A stretch of 64,000 nucleotides of DNA, taken from NCBI GenBank assembly GCA_032622095.1, contig CP136066.1, positions 146,843,559 to 146,907,558 of the forward strand, written 5' to 3'. Positions 1 to 12,539 of this stretch are shown in pieces. The notes below the pieces were generated by a model, which saw only the letters and a list, made by a program, of their open reading frames with translations, had not been told where the DNA came from and did no database searches. Numbering within the stretch: position 1 is the first letter of the stretch; each line of letters starts with the position of its first letter. The position numbers and the translations under genes were made by a program. The stretch is from Siphonodentalium dalli. Its lineage: Eukaryota; Mollusca; Scaphopoda; Gadilida; Siphonodentaliidae.

Positions 1-420
1 AAAGTGGCCCAATGTTTCTTGAGAAGAAGTCATTCTAAGAATTACTATGGAGGAATAGAGTTATGGCCCTTGTTTCTCAACTAATCAACCTGGTGACCTC
101 ATTTGAACAAATCTAAATGTGAGTCACCTAGGGAACATCCACACCAAATATGCACCCATTCGGCCTTATAGTTCTGGAAAAGAAGTCGTTCTAAGAATTA
201 CTATGAAGGAATAGAATTGTGGCCCTGCTTTCTCAACTAATTGACCCGATGACCTCATTTGAACAAATCTGAATGTGATTCACCTAGGGAACATCCACAC
301 CAACTATGAACTTACGATTCTGGAGGAGAAGATGATTCTTGATGGACGGACGGACGGACGGACGGACGAGGAGTGATGACTATAGCTCCACCGGAGACTT
401 CGTCGCAGGTGAGCTAAAAA
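1..420 (+). mobile_element. 3' end of a HINE/pearl-like (Helentron-derived) repeat
   Basis: Two diverged tandem units of about 156 bp (first at about 25-180, second at 181-320) are followed by a GGAC tetranucleotide run (339-367) and a terminal hairpin whose stem is TAGCTC at 383-388 and GAGCTA at 411-416, ending in AAAAA. Core tandem units, then a tetranucleotide microsatellite, then a 3' hairpin is the known layout of non-autonomous Helentron relatives (pearl/CvA-type elements of molluscs). The 5' part lies outside the window. The apparent reading frame across it is not a gene. Confidence 0.5.
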
Positions 421-989
421 CCATTCGAAACTTGACAAATACAGCTTCATTCATCATATATAAAACAAATGTAGTTAAACATGTAGATAAATGTGTTAAG
501 GAGTCTAGATACTCAAATTATAGATTAGGAAGTAACAGCATGCAACGAAAACTGAAGGGCAACACAATATTATCTACTGCAAACGTAACTTGTTATACAA
601 ATGATCAATAATATCATTTTACCATACTTAGTTCATAACAATTGAAGGCTTACTTGTAGCAATTACAAATCAATTCATCTGTAGAAAAAGTCATTTTTGA
701 TATAAAACATCTCCACATGAGCACATAATTACCTAAGAAATATACGACATGAAATTGGAGACTGTTGGTTTTGCATACATTTCCAGTTTTCTTCAGAAAA
801 ATTATCTAAATTTATTTTATTTAGGCAAAATGTACACAATAGTGATGGTTATGTAATTTTTCTTTACATTGACCTTGTCACAAATACAAAACATTCCACT
901 TCAGAAACGAGACTGCATGGTCACGGATAATTGTCATATCCCACCTGAAACACGTTTTATATTCTTATACTTAACCCTTTGAATCCTTT
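421..989. other. no recognisable feature
   Basis: AT-rich DNA. I see no coding-like reading frame, repeat or structured element here. Confidence 0.4.
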
Positions 990-1182
990 GATATAATATA
1001 TGGAGAATAATCACTTGATTGAAATGGTGACATAAAATAATTCATGAGAGGTAGGGACATTGTACAAACACGAGGGTGCATTGCGCTCGAGTGTTTTACA
1101 GAATTACAGAATAGTCCCTGCCTCGAATGAATTATTTCACGTCACCAGTTCAATCAAGTGATTATTCTGTTTATTATATTCC
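990..1182. repeat. foldback palindrome (MITE-like)
   Basis: Long imperfect inverted repeat: the left arm from about 1004 (AGAATAATCACTTGATTGAA) is mirrored at 1149-1168, and the similarity continues inward past CATAAAATAATTCAT and outward into AT-rich sequence. The loop holds a short CpG-containing stretch (TGCATTGCGCTCGAGTG). There is no coding capacity. It belongs to a class of compact foldbacks seen repeatedly in this window. Confidence 0.7.
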
Positions 1183-2170
1183 ACCATAAAACATCTGACT
1201 CGTCCAGGTTGTGGTGAAAAGCCATATTGGGCGAGACGCGTAGCACATCACACCATAGACTCGTACAAGATAAAACACATAATGCACACAACATTGTATA
1301 CAAACTTTATAATGAAACGCGCCCACCCTGGGGTAAACTATATTTTCTTCACAATGTATTATGTGGATACTAATATCTTTTTTCATCGTAAAGGCAAAAC
1401 TGGCTGAATATTGAGGTCACATGTTTGTGAATTTCATAATCGCCAAGAAAAAAACATGTATTTTTTTTAGGATCCATCCAAATTGAAAGCATATATAGGT
1501 AAGAATATTAAGGAGAATGACAACTTTGTAAATTGTAAATGATTACCACTTAGCCAGAATAAACTCTATACTGAAGGATACTGACCGTAAGAGTTGAATA
1601 TTTAACTAATCCATAAGAGTAGAGTGGAGTATAGTGGGCACATTGCGTGTAATAAAAGGGAATCTAAAAAAATAAATGACGGAATTCATTCCTGGCCAAG
1701 CTTCATCGTTGAAATAAAGTTGCATTCCGATTCCACACTATTGTTTGCTAAAGCTGTTCTACTTATTTGCATTATAGTGTATAAAAACAACATTGGAGCG
1801 AGAAGTGCGACAGGAAATACAGGATCTACATGTGGTATACGTGGGTGCAACCAAAGGGTTAACAAACAATATCGTTCCGCGCCGATGTAAAGGCTCAAAC
1901 AAGAGTGGGATATAGATGTGGTTGGTTTAATCTATTCTTGTTATTCGTCGACTTAAATACTGTTTTATCGCACAATCAAGACTATTTCACTGTAAATTTA
2001 TTGTCAATTACAAGCTACCGAATTGTGCTAATCATTCACATCGTCCTTGAGAATAACTAAACCGGCATATCTAAATGGTCACGAAATAGGTCGTCGATGT
2101 GTCATGTACACTTAACCCTTTCTATACTAAATACTCATTGGCGAGTAGTTATCCCTTAGAGGAAATGTTC
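1183..2170. other. no recognisable feature
   Basis: The only open frames are short and compositionally non-coding. I see no repeat structure. Confidence 0.35.
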
Positions 2171-2223
2171 AGATAATAAAAGTTCAACAAACGTTTGTTG
2201 TCAGATTGTTGAACTTATTATCT
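2171..2223. repeat. short palindrome
   Basis: Arms 2171-2190 (AGATAATAAAAGTTCAACAA) and 2206-2223 are inverted copies with one short indel, around a 15-base loop. It could be a very short foldback element or a remnant of one. Confidence 0.55.
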
Positions 2224-2850
2224 AAATATAGCTGCCAAATTTACCGAAATATCTATACAAATTGTCTTCGAGCTCATAAAGAGGTGTAATATTGATTACA
2301 TTATAATTATGTATAGTATGTGCCTAATGCGCAGCTGTGGCCGACACTTCTGCCCGGCGGTTTATAGCCTTTAACGTTTGGTCGGTATTTTGGTCCGTCC
2401 GGTTCAAAGGATTAACGATGTTCTATTGTACGGATCTCACGAACTTCCAAACACATTAAATTCCGATTCGGGTTAAAAGGATTAAGAAACAAACAACTGG
2501 AGGAAACGTGTGCAATAACCAGTGCATAACCATTAACATCAGAAACAGTAAATAATGTTTATACCCAAAACTTGATACTGGGAGCAGAGTGGCTTTTACA
2601 ATAACAATTCGGAGAAAACATGTGGTCAATGTGGATAATCGAACCATGCATCTATTGTGTTTTCGGCGAATCACCTTTCCACAACCGGACTGGGGAGACT
2701 TTTGGTGTCTGAATTTAGAAATATTCTTCACGACTATTCCTGAGAAGCAGTCCCACAAAGTAAATGACACCTGATCCTGAAATGTGGAGGCTTAAAATTG
2801 GAAATACTATCCTAACCCATTAATATCGATGCAATCCTCCGCATTCTTGA
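2224..2850. other. no recognisable feature
   Basis: Only short overlapping frames on both strands with no coding signature. Confidence 0.3.
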
Positions 2851-2854
2851 CACA

Positions 2855-3214
2855 TTGATAAATGTAAGGTTGCCTCCACATATACACACACACATAAAAG
2901 CTCTATGTTGTTTTATGCGGTGTTCGGCTTTTCTTAATTCCATGGCTCACACGGGGGAATCGACCAAAGGCCGATCTGAGCAATCGGAGGCGCTCCGAGC
3001 AGCCAACGAGGCACTCCGAGATTTTGAGTCATTTTTGGAGACAGGAATTAAGAACTCCGCACTGAACCAAAGATTCCGGACAAATGGAGGTGTATGTAAT
3101 ATCTGTTTAGGTTTGCCCAGTAATATGGTTATTACCCAGCACGCAGTGAGTAGTGGAACGACAGAGAAAATGATACATAAAGATGTAGGTGTGTCAGAAA
3201 ATGGTCACCCATGA
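2855..3214 (+). other. possible coding exon, unrecognised
   Basis: A 119-codon open frame. The stretch from the internal ATG at about 2941 to about 3095 reads like real protein (a hydrophilic segment containing EALRAANEALRDFESFLE, helix-prone, with balanced codon use), unlike the flanks. A GT lies right after GGAG at about 3090, but the donor match is weak (GTGTAT). I recognise no family. It could be a first coding exon, an old gene fragment or chance. Nothing next to it supports a gene model. Confidence 0.2.
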
Positions 3215-3887
3215 CGAAAATACCGGCACTGTTGACAAAACATCCATTATTTGTTAAGGAAAAATACACTACTCGCTATTTACGAAAGCCAAATATTACC
3301 CCAAGCCGCCCCAGAGAAATTTTAGCCCAAAATTCCCCAGAATAAGCATCGGACGGAGTAAAATGTGAAGGACGGTGTATAAATGATTTGCCAACGAGTC
3401 TGAACGGTGAGTCAACGAGGCCCCTCCGAATAACTACACAGGAGTACGATTATCAAAATGGAGTTTTACGTTTTGGTATATAAAATGGTACTGCTTTAGT
3501 CTGAGTTTCTCTGACTCGCAAATGCTTGACTTCTTGGTGATGGTAAGATGGCACAATTCACATGAAATAATTTCTCTGTATATTGATAGTTCCATAGACA
3601 TAATGGTGATTCTGAATTAATGTTATATCACTCCAACTGCACTGTGCTCAAAATAGGAATGGACCCAGCAATACTATCTACAATCTGTTCCAAAGATTCC
3701 AATATGTGAATAATATTATGGGATAGCTATTGCACGAACAAGGATATACTGAACTAACTTAAGTTCCTTTTGAGAAAAGCTGATTTTTTTTTAACAAGCT
3801 TCACAAAAGGGTTACTAGTTCTTGCTTTGATTCAGTGATATTTTGATTATGCTTGATGCTCTTGGTACATGCAGTGCGCTCTCTACA
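3215..3887. other. no recognisable feature
   Basis: AT-rich, no long frame and no repeat recognised. Confidence 0.3.
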
Positions 3888-4080
3888 ACAACCAAAGGAA
3901 AATAGCAGAAATCTCAGAATAGATTGATTAGATTTTGTCTTGGGCTGCATAATTGAGCAACTGTGGGGTACAAGAAACATCTAAAAATGAACATGTTAAC
4001 TGTTGAACAGCGGGTTAACCAAAGAAAGCTGTTGCTAATGAAGAAGATTAGTTTTAGTACCATCAATGAATATAACACCG
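3888..4080 (+). pseudogene. LINE remnant, C-terminal region of the RT protein
   Basis: Forward translation across frame breaks gives a patch like RLIRFCLGLHN, then ATVGYKKHLKMNMLTVEQRVNQ, which resembles the segment after the reverse transcriptase in many CR1/L2-like elements (a CLGL-type motif followed by the WL-VEERV-type helix). There are stops and no long frame. This is a short, old fragment called by eye from the motif pattern. Confidence 0.35.
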
Positions 4081-4089
4081 AAATAGCTT

Positions 4090-4510
4090 GTTGCCAATTT
4101 AATATAGGTTCACCTTAAAATCCGAGTCTCAACCAGAAAATTTTCACCATTTGTTTTGTTTACATGTTCCTGACTTTTGACCCAACAATAACGACCTTCC
4201 TACCATGGGGTTCATGGGTATTTTTGTTGTGTTATTACATGGTTATAGTCACATACAAGCACACAGAAAGACATTACATAGCAATTGTCACCGGTTGTGT
4301 GTTTCTTTCCATCATATTGACTGGAATAATAAGGAAAAGCAAAATTGACATAAAAAGTCATAAGTACGACCCTATTTCAAAGAGCAATAGAATTTTTTTC
4401 CTCAAAGCGGATTTCAACGGATTTTGGATATATTGTTCCCCCAGATTATTCCCGACAAAATGACGCCAAAAACAGCTTGTAAACAATTTGTTCTAGGTTC
4501 ACCTCAAAAT
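4090..4510. repeat. dispersed repeat shared with about 16,270-16,470
   Basis: Sequence around AAGCGGATTT and CGGATTTTGGATAT, and the TTCTAGGT-rich stretch that follows, recurs at about 16,370-16,480 in the same order with many substitutions. It also contains an internal near-duplication (GGTTCACCT followed by AAAATC, then GAGTCTCAAC, at about 4108 and 4497). The nature of the element is unknown. Confidence 0.35.
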
Positions 4511-4706
4511 CGAGTCTCAACGACCAGACTACTTGTCGAGTCATAGAATCAAGACACATGACCATTGATTTATTCAGTATAATACAATGAAGAGCGTCCC
4601 TTAGTAGTATGTATATTCCTTAAATTGTCATAATTAAGAGCGTTGAAAGCTTCGGTAATTTGTGTTTTCAGAGTAAATAGGTAAATTTAATTATCGCATT
4701 TATCGA

Positions 4707-6600
4707 CCTACTAGCAGGGTTAACCGCGTTGCCAATATTAAAGTGATGTGAAACTCTCTGATGTGGACATTTTGTGGGAATAGAGAATACCCTTGCCCAA
4801 AGTGTTACACATAGCCTCATAAAGTGCATACCCAAATGGCATAATTAAACGCCATTCTTATATACAGTATATGGAGTATAAGCAGTGGCTCGGTACCTTG
4901 TCGGGTGATTGTCATTTTGTTTATCACGATTAATTAGTCCCACACAAAATTATTTACAACTGCGCGTTCTTCGGATGTTATGTTTTAAATCGTACAGTCG
5001 ACGCGGTTGGAATTGACTTTTGTTTGTTTGTGTTTTTTTAAATAGTTTTATTGGGATCAAATCATGAACATCATAAACACATTAGTTCGCAAAAATAAAA
5101 TAAAAGACGACAAATTTGGTTTACATAGAGATGTATAAATCAATCTAGTGGGTTAGCCTAAGATTTTGAGGACACCTGTTTATATCTCCATGAAGATTTG
5201 TGGAAATTTAAAGAAATAGCAGGTGCCCCTCTGTTCATGGTGCTATACTGGCTAATTATTATCAGTTTAAAAGAAATGTTCCTATATATCAGCCACATGT
5301 GCCCGACACAGAGCGACATTTTAAGTTGTTTATGTTAGGTTATGAGCATGTTCTAAAAAATGAAATAAATCGTTTGTATCGGGTGGGGGCAGATGCACCC
5401 TGGTCAGTATTGGAGGATCCTGAAAGTCAGGTGCTATTGATTGTTTTCCTTTATCACAGAGAGAAATTATATTTGACTGCACACTGAGACCACTATTTTT
5501 GAACAGGCCTTCTATACATTGCCATCTCTCTTTACAAATTGTATATTTTTTGGTAAAAATCCTGAATGGAACAGACTCAATTGTGTTATAGTGCAAGGTC
5601 CCTCAGTTTACAACACCATATGTATCTCTTGTATAGATAGAATGATACATGTACTGTTAATGTTTTCTTCTCTGTATCTGTTTTGCTGGCTCACTCTATG
5701 AATGCTCTGATTCCCGTCCCAATATAAATATTACAGTTAAGAAGATATAATTGTCCAAGTGACTTAATTGTGTCATCATTTGTCGAGGTTGTGAAATTTG
5801 AATGCCAAAAACTCCCTTAGAACGAATTATGGAGAAAACTACATATAACTTTGGTGGATATCGGCAACTAAACATGCTTGAGTCTCTCTCTCTCTCTCTC
5901 TCTTCACCCCTGACCCAAACCGGTATCAAATGTGGTGTTTTTAACCCACACGATTTGATTCTTCGTATCACTGTAGAAGAACGTGCACGAATTTTGTGGA
6001 AATTAGTGCTAAACATAATTAGTTGTATATCACCTTTGGTTCCCCTTCCCATTCATGACTCGAACGGCGCCACGTTTGACATATTTAAACCACGTTCATT
6101 AGACTCCTGATATCATGCAGATAATTATGTATAAGTTGTGTGGTAATCGGAAACTAAACAAATTCTTATCAAACTTAGTGCCCCCTCCTCTTCTCACGCT
6201 AAAAGGGCTCCAATTTGGCATCTTTAAATCACACGATTTCTCTTGTCATGGAGAATAATACGTATCAATTTGGTGGTAATCTGCGCTAAAAAATAGTTGT
6301 TTGTCAATTGTGGTGACCCTCTCCCCCTCCGTGCATCCCTGACTCGAACTGTGCCATATCATGAATATTATTATGTATAGGTTTGGTGGAAATTGGCGAC
6401 AAAGTATCATCATTTGTGCTGCCACTCCCCCTTTTCTGCCCCTGACACCAAGAGCGCCACTTTAGAAAATTCTAACCCGCACCATTATCTTCCTCGTAAA
6501 ATGTTAGACCCATGTTATACCCCTTTGTTGCCATATCGATGGTCCCCCGAGCAGTTGTAGAGAACACAGACATTTGCAAATATATGCACTTACTGTGGTA
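4707..6600 (+). mobile_element. HINE-like repeat, copy A (head, body, satellite units, microsatellite end)
   Basis: It starts with a CTACTAGCAGGGTTA head, continues through a body colinear with 50,511-50,700 plus 55,128-55,960, and then runs into diverged ~145 bp units recognisable by GACTCGAACGGCGCCA and ATATTTAAACCAC (from about 5,900). A copy of the usual end (AACACAGACATTTGCAAATA) is at about 6,560. No protein is encoded. This copy shows the uninterrupted version of the site into which a LINE inserted in the copy at 50.5-59.9 kb. The element may extend to about 6,880. Confidence 0.55.
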
Positions 6601-6776
6601 TCTTTAACCCACACGATTTGATTCCTCGTATCATTGGAGAAGAATGTGTATGCGTTTGATGGAAATTGACGCTAAACAATTGTTTTCAGTTTTGGTGACG
6701 GTCCCGCTCTATCTCTGACTCAAGTGGTGCCAATTTTGACATATTTAAACCACTCTATTAGACTCGTTATGAAGAT

Positions 6777-6800
6777 GAATATATATATATATATATATAG

Positions 6801-6873
<73 letters not shown>
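6777..6873. repeat. (TA)n microsatellite
   Basis: An almost pure TA run of about 95 bp with one interruption (AGC at about 6,799-6,801). Open frames through it are artefacts. Confidence 0.95.
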
Positions 6874-6874
<1 letters not shown>

Positions 6875-6889
6875 CTGTTAATGTTACTG

Positions 6890-8073
6890 TTTCTTTGTAG
6901 TATCCCTCGTTGACTTGTCGAGGCACCGCTGTAGGTCCAGCGTAGTGATCCACTATGGATATCCAATATATACAGAATATATATGTACACTTGCTATTTA
7001 TTTGACGATTTTGATTGACGAATAAATGAGTTTATCAGTGGAAACAGTCTTTTCTTTGTCACCTTGGTGCAGCACGCGATATAGATAAATGTTAAAAACA
7101 CAATTAAAGGCACAAAGTTCGTGAGCAAATTTTTTCGCACGTCGAATATAGATATAGATATACTTTTCTTAATTCCACCTCCCAAAGTTGAAATGTTCCA
7201 ATGAGCCATGCATGTCCCTTTAATGTATTTATGTCAAGTCCCACCCTATACATATTCCAGACCAAGAAGTCTTTGGTCCGGGAAAATAAAGCTGGCAGTA
7301 AAAATACACTCGCCATTCAAGCGTTCATATTCAATTGTAAATTAGCCACGCCTGCTGCAATTAAAAGGAGTGGCTATGGTGCATATCCGAAACGCACTCC
7401 TACGCAGACTACAGTCGCCAACATACAGTCTGAACTGAGTAGGTATTATTAATTCGAATGGAATCGTTATCGGGTAATCAGGTAGGTTACTATAACCAGT
7501 AGAGAAATGTACATAACCCGAACAGATATTAAAATATAGAACGAGAAATCACCGTTTGCCAGTTGAAACAGGGTGCTGGACAAACGACGACTACTCCGAT
7601 TATACATTGTGACAACTCGAACAGGAGACGAATTTGATTTCTTTTTCTTTCTGTTTTTTTTTTTGTTTTTGTTTTTTTGGAATGAGAACAGAGAATAACA
7701 AAGGAAGAAGAGACAAAATGCATACACGCAATCATATCTCAATCGAGGATAAGGGAGAGCGTAACTCGTCCATGCCCTGGCCTACTTTCTTACTTGTGAC
7801 ATGTAATTATAAAAAAAATTTAAAGGCACATTTTGTGTTCGGAATTTTTTTTCACATCTTTCTTAATGCTAAAAACTCACGGACATTTTTAGGACCAAAA
7901 TATATCAAATTACACAAGACCAAGTGCTCTTAAATGAACATCAAAAACCTTGAGACCCCCCTGGCTTGAACATTATCAACCACATTATGAAACATGCCCC
8001 CTTTTTTATAACTCACCCCACTCCGCCAACAGGACCATTTCATCTCGAACCGTGTGAATAATTTGTTGTATTT
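6890..8073. other. no gene recognised; low-complexity T-rich tract
   Basis: It holds a pyrimidine and T/G-rich tract at about 7,640-7,680 and an AT-rich remainder. The motif CATGTCCCTTTAA at 7,208-7,224 is similar to one near 17,545 and may be a transposon edge. No coding-like frame was found. Confidence 0.35.
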
Positions 8074-8223
8074 AAGAAATAAATACACTGTGTAGAGGTG
8101 TGTATGGTCAAGTTGTACCACAAAAAAAAACTGATTGTAGAACGACGCGTAGCGGAGTCCTACAATCTGTTTTTTGTGGTACAACTTGACCATACACACC
8201 GATACACCGTGTATTTATTTCTT
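8074..8223. repeat. foldback palindrome (MITE-like)
   Basis: Arms of about 65 bp (8,075-8,141 and 8,160-8,223) share AGAAATAAATACAC at the outside and GGTCAAGTTGTACCACAAAA inside, and enclose a loop rich in CpG (GAACGACGCGTAGCGGAGTC). A smaller palindrome with the same GTGGTACAA core sits at 9,048-9,083, so the family has at least two members here. Confidence 0.75.
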
Positions 8224-9200
8224 TTGTAATACGACTGAAAGTTTCTGGTCATAATTCGACTGAATAGTCAACGAAATACTGCGCTTTTTCGGTCTCAGGT
8301 GAGAAAACAGTTCATGGTGTAATTCTTATTGGGCGTATTCCATTTCTTTGCACGGAGTACTCTGGTTATATGTTTGCGTAAATAATCGTTGTGATTGGCT
8401 AAAAAAGGATGTGTTTTCAGCGGCGCCAGTGCCTTTCATTTAAATTGTACAGGAAAAACAATTGCGGTCATTTTGGGGTGAAGGAGAAGATCACTCGATC
8501 TTTTCGACCATCCCGGGCGCTTCGCGCCCATCTACTCACTCACGAAATTTGCGGTCATTTCTGTGTTGAACGTTGTTGGGATAACATGAATATGATCATC
8601 GACTATGGACCATTTTCCTTACACAAAGCTATCTAAATGATCTAGTTTACTAAACTAATCTTATTTCCCTTCTGGTGAACAAACGCTTTCAGTTTCAACT
8701 TGATTCCGAAATATCGAATATGATCGAGATTCGAATCGACGAATGCACAGCCCGGCCCCATGGAAAATACAATTTTACAGATTTATTTCGTCATTTAATA
8801 TACTTATTAAGTAACTTTCTTTGGTCGTAACATATATCAATATACCATAACATCATCTGGATCATATTCATTGGCAACCAAACTGCTTTCAAGCGACAAA
8901 TCGCTAGAAAATTCGCATGATTGTCAAGATGTAGAAATATTCAAAGGGTTACGGGTGCGGGTGTACTCCGTTGATGCCCCGTTTGCGCGGAGTTAGAAAA
9001 GACGGGAAAAATCGCGTGCGGCGATCTGAATAAACCGATTTTTTTCGTGGTACAATTGGAAAAAGTAGAATTGTACCACAAAACTGGAACGAGATAGCCA
9101 TGGTAACTCGGGCCACTGGCCAATCAGGACATGACTTTTAAGCATAGTTAGGCAGGGTCGTATTACAATGATGCTTATACGTTAAAACATTTACTCTGCA
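8224..9200. other. no gene recognised; small hairpin at 9,048-9,083
   Basis: Apart from the GTGGTACAATT / AATTGTACCAC hairpin and a CCCGGGCGCTTCGCGCCC palindrome near 8,512, I see no feature. Confidence 0.35.
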
Positions 9201-9620
9201 TGCCTATACCTTTAAAGCGATGTGGAACACTGCGGTATAGGGCGATCAAATTGAAATGGAGAATAATCTTGCTCAAAGTGGTTATTTTTACGAATAAAAT
9301 ATCCAAATTGGCAACACACATCGTCATTCCTATATATCAATTAATTGCAGTGATTCTCGACGGTAAAATCGCTTTCGTTAGTTTATCTCAGATAGTTGCG
9401 TCCTGAATCGAGAAGTAAATATTTACAATTGAGGGTATAGTTTAGACGATGATTTCTATGGAGTGGTACGGTCAATTTGCTTGACATTTTCGGCGATGTT
9501 ACTAAAATGCTACATTCCTCCAGTTGACATAGCGCCTGAATGCTAACTTATCAGTTTCACGCACCCGAACAAGTTCATAATATGTCTTCAAACATTCCTA
9601 ATTCTCTGGGATAAGTAAGA
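9200..9620 (+). repeat. HINE-like head fragment (+)
   Basis: This segment (AAAGCGATGTGGAACACT, then GAGAATAATCTTGCTCAAAG, then TCGAGAAGTAAATATTTACA) aligns in order with 24,270-24,680 and, inverted, with 10,066-10,520. It is a dispersed non-coding repeat related to the head of the longer copies at 4.7 and 50.5 kb. Confidence 0.6.
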
Positions 9621-10065
9621 TCACTAACTCGCGGTGAATCCGCCATTTGGTCTCCGGAGGTCAAAGTTCGTTACCGAATCGCAGGTGCGATAACTTCATA
9701 AAACTAATTAAACAATCACCCTGAATACATACAATACGTAGGTTTGGCGCAGTAGATGGATCGAGTGTATCACATATATGTTTTTGCGTTATTTTTTGTA
9801 TCGCAAATACTCGCTATTTATCAGTAAATTATGAGAAGTTCGTTGACAAAAGGGGGCGTCCATCGCTTAAACGTCTGAATGTCCGCATCGTCACCAGATC
9901 CTAACTATGTAGATGACATGGCCACAAAACAATTCTTAAACCCGAAGTTGCACTCAGAATAACTGAAATTATGCCATCAAATGCTGATAAAAAAAAATGC
10001 TCGCACTGTCGAATATCTACAAATGGATGCTAGCTACTTCTTAACTTTTACATTTTACCGATGGG
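9621..10065. other. no recognisable feature
   Basis: Spacer between two oppositely oriented copies of the same head repeat. Nothing else is visible. Confidence 0.3.
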
Positions 10066-10520
10066 TTGGGTAAAATGCTAGGAATCGGACCGCATGGAAC
10101 CATCAACCATCTTGAAAATCGCGAACCAGTGACAAGGCTTCTTCTTGCGTTATTCTTGGGTTCATCGTCGTTCGAGAATTATATTGTCCTAACTCCTAAA
10201 TATTGTAGTGGGGAAAATGCCATTTTAATGTTTTCATGTTTTCAAAACTACATCGTCGAAAATCTTAAAGAAATCGGCCATACCACTCCATAGATATCAC
10301 CGTCTAACTACACTTAATTGTAAATATTTACATCTCGATTCGGGACGCAACAATCGGCGAAAAACAAACGCAAATGATTTCGCCATCGAGAATCATTGCA
10401 TTTAATTAATATATAAGAATGACGGTGCAGTGCGCTGTAAATGCTGATTAATATTCGTAAAAAATATTATATTCTGCGTTTTTATTTGATCACCCAACCG
10501 GAATGTATCACATTACTTTA
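10066..10520 (-). repeat. HINE-like head fragment (-)
   Basis: Reverse-complement relative of 9,200-9,620: the order TACCACTCCATAG, TGTAAATATTTACATCTCGA, CGCCATCGAGAATCA and CACCCAACCGGAATGTATCA mirrors the forward copy. Together the two form a ~1.3 kb imperfect inverted repeat with a ~0.45 kb spacer. Confidence 0.55.
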
Positions 10521-11290
10521 AGGTGTTGAGAATAAAGAATATTGAATTGAAATCTAATATCATTATAGGGCAAAATACTCTTGCGGAAACCAATCTGACG
10601 CCGCCTAGTATATGTCTCCATGTGCGCGTATTACTAACGAAGCGAGGAAAATTTACTGAGAAACTTACTCGCTAAAAATCTCCAAATAAGCGATATTGCA
10701 GATAATCTTTGTGGAATACCTCATATCGCATTCCATAAAAATACGAAACTATTTTACATCACATGGCAATACAATGTTGCCAGTAAGCGATTCGACCCAT
10801 AACTCGCTACTCTAAATTTTGAACGCATTTGCTTCCGTGATTTTAATTTAGTGTGGCAGGTACCGCAGAAATGGACAAATCTCCCGTCGAAACATTTAAT
10901 CTGATAAGTTATCTGTACTTTCTTCATAGGATTAACAAAACCAATCAAGATCTGGCATATGTTTATCATCATAATTTTCCCCCAGAAAATACGAATCACA
11001 CATTTCAAAACATATCACGGTGTAAATACGTACATCGTCATTTAACGACAGAGGCTTTACGAGTTGCTTCAATCCATTTTGTATATTTTGCATGCAAATA
11101 AAAACAAATTAAGTGCAGACAAGACAGAACGACTTATGACAAGCCTATAGTCAACCAGTTCTGATATGAAGTTATGATGGCACAATCATCTCCATGATAT
11201 GAGGAATCTAATGGTGTGGTTTAAAGACATATTATGTACTTGTTCGGGTGTGCAAAACTGATGTTAGTATTCAGGTACTATGCCAACTGC
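10521..11290. other. no recognisable feature
   Basis: AT-rich with short overlapping frames on both strands. None is convincing. Confidence 0.3.
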
Positions 11291-12480
11291 ATGGAGGATT
11301 GCATTCTACTAACATCGCCGAAAATCTCAAGCAAATCGTAAGAATGACGGTGTGTGTTGTCAATTGACATATAATATTTGTAAAACAACAAATTTGAACA
11401 AGATTATTCTCCATTTCTATGTTATCACCCTACTGGAGTGTTTCACATCAATTTAAAGTTGTCAAACGTGGCGCCGTTCGAGTCAGGGGTGCATGGAAGG
11501 TGAGAGTGGCACCAAAAATTGATACAAATATTTTAGCGCCGGTTTCTACCAAACTGATACACATAGGTGTCGTCTGTGTGACAGATTGGGGCCCAACATT
11601 TGATAAGAATTTGCTTAGTCGCCGATTTCCACTAATTTTATATATAGTGATCTACATTATGAGTCTAATTGCTTGGTTTAAAGATGTCTAAAGTGCGCGA
11701 TTGATTCAGGGATAGGAAGGGAGGGTCACCATAACTGATAACAAAAATATGCTTAACGCCGATTTCTACACGTTCTTCTCCAATTATACGAGGAATCAAA
11801 TGGTGTGGGTTAAAGACACCATGCACATTTGGTGCCTATATATATTTGCGAATGTCCGTCTGTCTGTGTTATATATAACTTAACGGGGTACCATTTAGAA
11901 GACACCAAAGGGGTCTAATAGGGTTAACTTTTTTTCGTGGAAGATAGGTGTGGGTTAAATTTTCTAAAGTGACTCTGTTCTGGCCAGGGCCAGAAAAGTG
12001 GCAGCAACAATTATGAAATATTTTTGTCGTCGATTTCCACCAAATTTATACATAATCATCTCCATGATATGGCGCCGTTCGATTCAGCGGTGCACGGAGG
12101 GGGAGATGGACACCAAATTGATACATATTCTTCTCCATGATACGAGGAATATAATCGTGATTTAAAGACGCCAGATTGGTGCCGTTTGTGTGAGAAATGG
12201 GGCAATACATTTGATAAGAATTTGTTTAGTTGCCGATTACTACCAACCCGATAAATAATCATCTTCATGAAATCAGGAATCTAATGGACTTGGATTAAAT
12301 ATGCCATAGGTGGTGGCGTTCGATTTATTTGGGAGGGGGGACCAAAGTTGACACAAATATATTTAGTACTATAAATGCCACAAAATTCATACACGTTCTT
12401 CTCCAGTGATACGAGAAATCAAATCATGTGGGTTAACGACGCCACATTTGGTATCATTTTGATACTATTTTGAAGAAAAA
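11291..12480 (-). repeat. HINE satellite units with microsatellite end (-)
   Basis: Reverse-oriented units carrying TGGCGCCGTTCGAGTCAGGG, GTGGTTTAAAGA and ACACGTTCTTCTCCA-type blocks. An end signature (TATTTGCGAATGTCCGTCTG) lies at about 11,846, followed by GGGGTACCATTTAGAAGACA. Two partial copies appear to abut: a head-plus-unit copy to the left of 11,846 and a unit array to its right. Confidence 0.6.
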
Positions 12481-12539
12481 AACCGCTATGTTTTGTGTCA
12501 GTTCCTCGTTTTTGTGCGTTTGCAAATTTTGAATGCGTG

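Noticed and set aside
6745-6990. Ile/Tyr-rich frame on the minus strand
   Set aside because: Translation of the (TA)n microsatellite.
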